From Roseovarius sp. S88 (lineage in GTDB: Bacteria; Pseudomonadota; Alphaproteobacteria; Rhodobacterales; Rhodobacteraceae): DNA of 64,000 nucleotides. The first letter of the stretch is position 1; each line of letters starts with the position of its first letter. Below the pieces are notes generated by a model, which saw only the letters and a list, made by a program, of their open reading frames with translations, ran no database searches and was not told the origin of the DNA. Positions 62,933 through 64,000 of the stretch are shown in pieces. The stretch covers positions 785,501-849,500 of the forward strand of contig NZ_CP146069.1 in NCBI RefSeq assembly GCF_037023735.1, given 5' to 3'. Made by a program: the position numbers and the translations under genes.

Positions 62933-63525
62933 GCCGGGCCATGATAGAGACACGTGTCCTGACCGGAGCCGCGCTTGATATGGCTCTGGATGATCTAGCG
63001 CAACTGAGGATCTCCGTCTTTCGCGACTGGCCTTATCTTTATGACGGCGATCTGGCCTATGAACGGAACTATCTGCAGACTTATCGGGACAGTGCGGACG
63101 CCATCCTGGTTGGTGCTTTTGACGGGGACCGTTTGGTGGGGGCATCGACGGGTACGCCGATGGTCGATCATGCCGAAGATTTTGCATCTGCGCTGAGTGG
63201 TGTTGGCATTGCTCTAAGTGACATCTTCTATTGCGCGGAAAGCGTGCTTTTGCCGGAGTATCGCGGCCATGGGGTGGGCCATGCGTTTTTCGATGCACGA
63301 GAGGCACATGCGCGTGGTCTTGGTTGCACGAATTCGGCGTTTTGTGGTGTGGTGCGACCGGTTGGTCATCCACTGAGGCCCACAGATCACAGGCCATTGG
63401 ACGGCTTTTGGCACAAGCGGGGATATGCGCCCGTGGAGGGGGCTGTGGCGCAGTATCGCTGGAAAGATATCGACCAGCCCGGTGAGACCGATCACGACCT
63501 TCAATTCTGGATGCGGGCGCTTTAA
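62929..63525 (+). CDS. GNAT-family N-acetyltransferase
   Basis: This 198-aa protein starts with ATGA overlap at 62929; an internal start at 62941 is possible. AILVGAFDGDRLVGASTGTP near 58, the acetyl-CoA-binding LLPEYRGHGVGHAFFDAREAHA near 105 (R-x-x-G-x-G/A loop) and the C-terminal FWHKRGYAPVEG near 160 support the fold. Substrate unknown. It converges with the maleate-isomerase-like gene with 4 bp overlap. Confidence 0.85.
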   Translation: MSRAMIETRVLTGAALDMALDDLAQLRISVFRDWPYLYDGDLAYERNYLQTYRDSADAILVGAFDGDRLVGASTGTPMVDHAEDFASALSGVGIALSDIFYCAESVLLPEYRGHGVGHAFFDAREAHARGLGCTNSAFCGVVRPVGHPLRPTDHRPLDGFWHKRGYAPVEGAVAQYRWKDIDQPGETDHDLQFWMRAL

Positions 63526-64000
63526 AAGTCCCGCAACAGACGTCCCAATCCGGGCAGCTTGTCGTTGACACCTGCCAATCGCAGACAGTCCCAAAGCATT
63601 GCCTGATTGGAACAGATCACGGGTTTTCCCAAGCTCTGTTCAATCTCATCCACCACCTCAAGACTGCGCAGCGCCCCGCAACTGAGCAGCACGGCATCCG
63701 CATCGGGATTATCAATCGCGCGGGCGTAGTCCTTTATATACTCTGGCGCCACACGCACCATTTCGGTGTCATAGTGAAGCCCCATGCCATGGGCTGACAA
63801 AACCTCAATACCTGCACCCGTCAGGTAGTCGACAACGGCGGCATTCAACGCATCGGTATAGGGGCTGCCAAGCACGATCTTTTTGGCTCCAATTGCTGCC
63901 AGTGCCTTGCGAACGCCGCCTGCCAGAGAGGTTGGGGTCGCGCCGGGCACGCCTTTGGTCAATTCCTCGCAGGTCTCCTGCTCGCCCACGGCAACGGTCC
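63522..64000 (-). CDS. Asp/Glu racemase-superfamily protein (maleate isomerase-like), 5' end outside window
   Basis: The minus-strand frame stays open to the right edge (TVAVGEQETCEEL...), so the N-terminus is missing. KKIVLGSPYTDALNAAVVDYL near the middle, GMGLHYDTEMVRVAPEYIKDY, and AVLLSCGALRSLEVVDEIEQ (with the second catalytic Cys) are typical of maleate cis-trans isomerase/arylmalonate decarboxylase relatives. The partner Cys would be outside the window. The substrate is not determined. Confidence 0.82.
   Translation of the reverse strand, partial: TVAVGEQETCEELTKGVPGATPTSLAGGVRKALAAIGAKKIVLGSPYTDALNAAVVDYLTGAGIEVLSAHGMGLHYDTEMVRVAPEYIKDYARAIDNPDADAVLLSCGALRSLEVVDEIEQSLGKPVICSNQAMLWDCLRLAGVNDKLPGLGRLLRDF

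Noticed and set aside
62270..63571. 433-codon minus-strand open frame across the thioredoxin-like and GNAT genes
   Set aside because: It runs antisense to two well supported genes and has no recognisable family.

Overview
The window reads as a chromosomal segment of an alphaproteobacterium, most likely a marine Rhodobacteraceae (Roseobacter-group) strain. This is an inference from gene content and order (rpmH-rnpA-yidD; murA-DUF2948-hisD-UPF0262-ArsC-like; mreBCD-mrdA-rodA), from the many ATGA start/stop overlaps, and from protein sequences that look like Rhodobacterales versions of their families. No insertion sequence, prophage, CRISPR array or rRNA operon is visible. There are two tRNA genes, Arg(ACG) and Thr(GGT).

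Layout. 1-4.2 kb (minus): a cut flavodoxin-fold oxidoreductase, tRNA-Arg, and a three-gene unit of TVP38-type membrane protein, mercuric-reductase-like flavoprotein and an orphan histidine kinase. 4.4-5.3 kb: rpmH-rnpA-yidD behind a near-consensus promoter. 5.2-7.3 kb: a DUF900-type hydrolase and a divergent sulfotransferase separated by stacked palindromes. 7.3-16 kb: an agmatinase-like ureohydrolase and a GntR regulator, divergent from a glutamine-synthetase-like gene, three glutamate-synthase-like GlxB/C/D subunits, two unrecognised proteins and a nitrilase-fold amidase.

16-26 kb holds the most interesting unit: ten tightly packed plus-strand genes. They are a GntR regulator, a dihydrodipicolinate-synthase-family lyase, an aldehyde dehydrogenase, a 93-aa orphan, a non-pyrrolysine MttB-family methyltransferase, an enolase-superfamily protein resembling hydroxyproline-betaine 2-epimerase, a cytochrome P450, two SDRs and a DadA/PuuB-like oxidase. 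The set fits catabolism of a methylated imino acid such as proline betaine or hydroxyproline betaine, with an unusual demethylation/oxidation module.

26-32 kb (minus): cueR-copA with a recognisable 19-bp-spacer CueR promoter, then an acyl-CoA ligase, an APH-fold kinase-like protein and a frameshifted PaaI thioesterase. 32-42.8 kb is mixed housekeeping: rpe-gph, an M20 peptidase, panB-panC, a secreted unknown, a frameshifted YcaQ-like gene, a cysteine hydrolase, an SDR, an AraC regulator, a membrane protein and a YHS protein. 43-46 kb: gmd-fcl-colD, a GDP-deoxyhexose cassette whose third enzyme carries the PLP-dehydratase histidine instead of lysine. 46-50 kb: kdsD, trhO, pncA, a uracil-DNA-glycosylase-family gene and an SseB-like gene. 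50-57 kb (minus): the mreB-mreC-mreD-mrdA-rodA cell-shape operon followed by ghrA. 57-64 kb: murA, DUF2948, hisD, UPF0262, a low-Mr phosphatase/ArsC-like protein, NTF2-like, thioredoxin-like and GNAT genes, and a cut maleate-isomerase-like gene.

Two features cut across the window. About ten copies of a short palindromic (REP-like) element sit mainly at gene ends. Three genes, including the normally essential PBP2 gene mrdA, each need one extra base to restore the frame. That pattern suggests single-base undercalls in the assembly, although real lesions or frameshifting cannot be excluded from this sequence alone.
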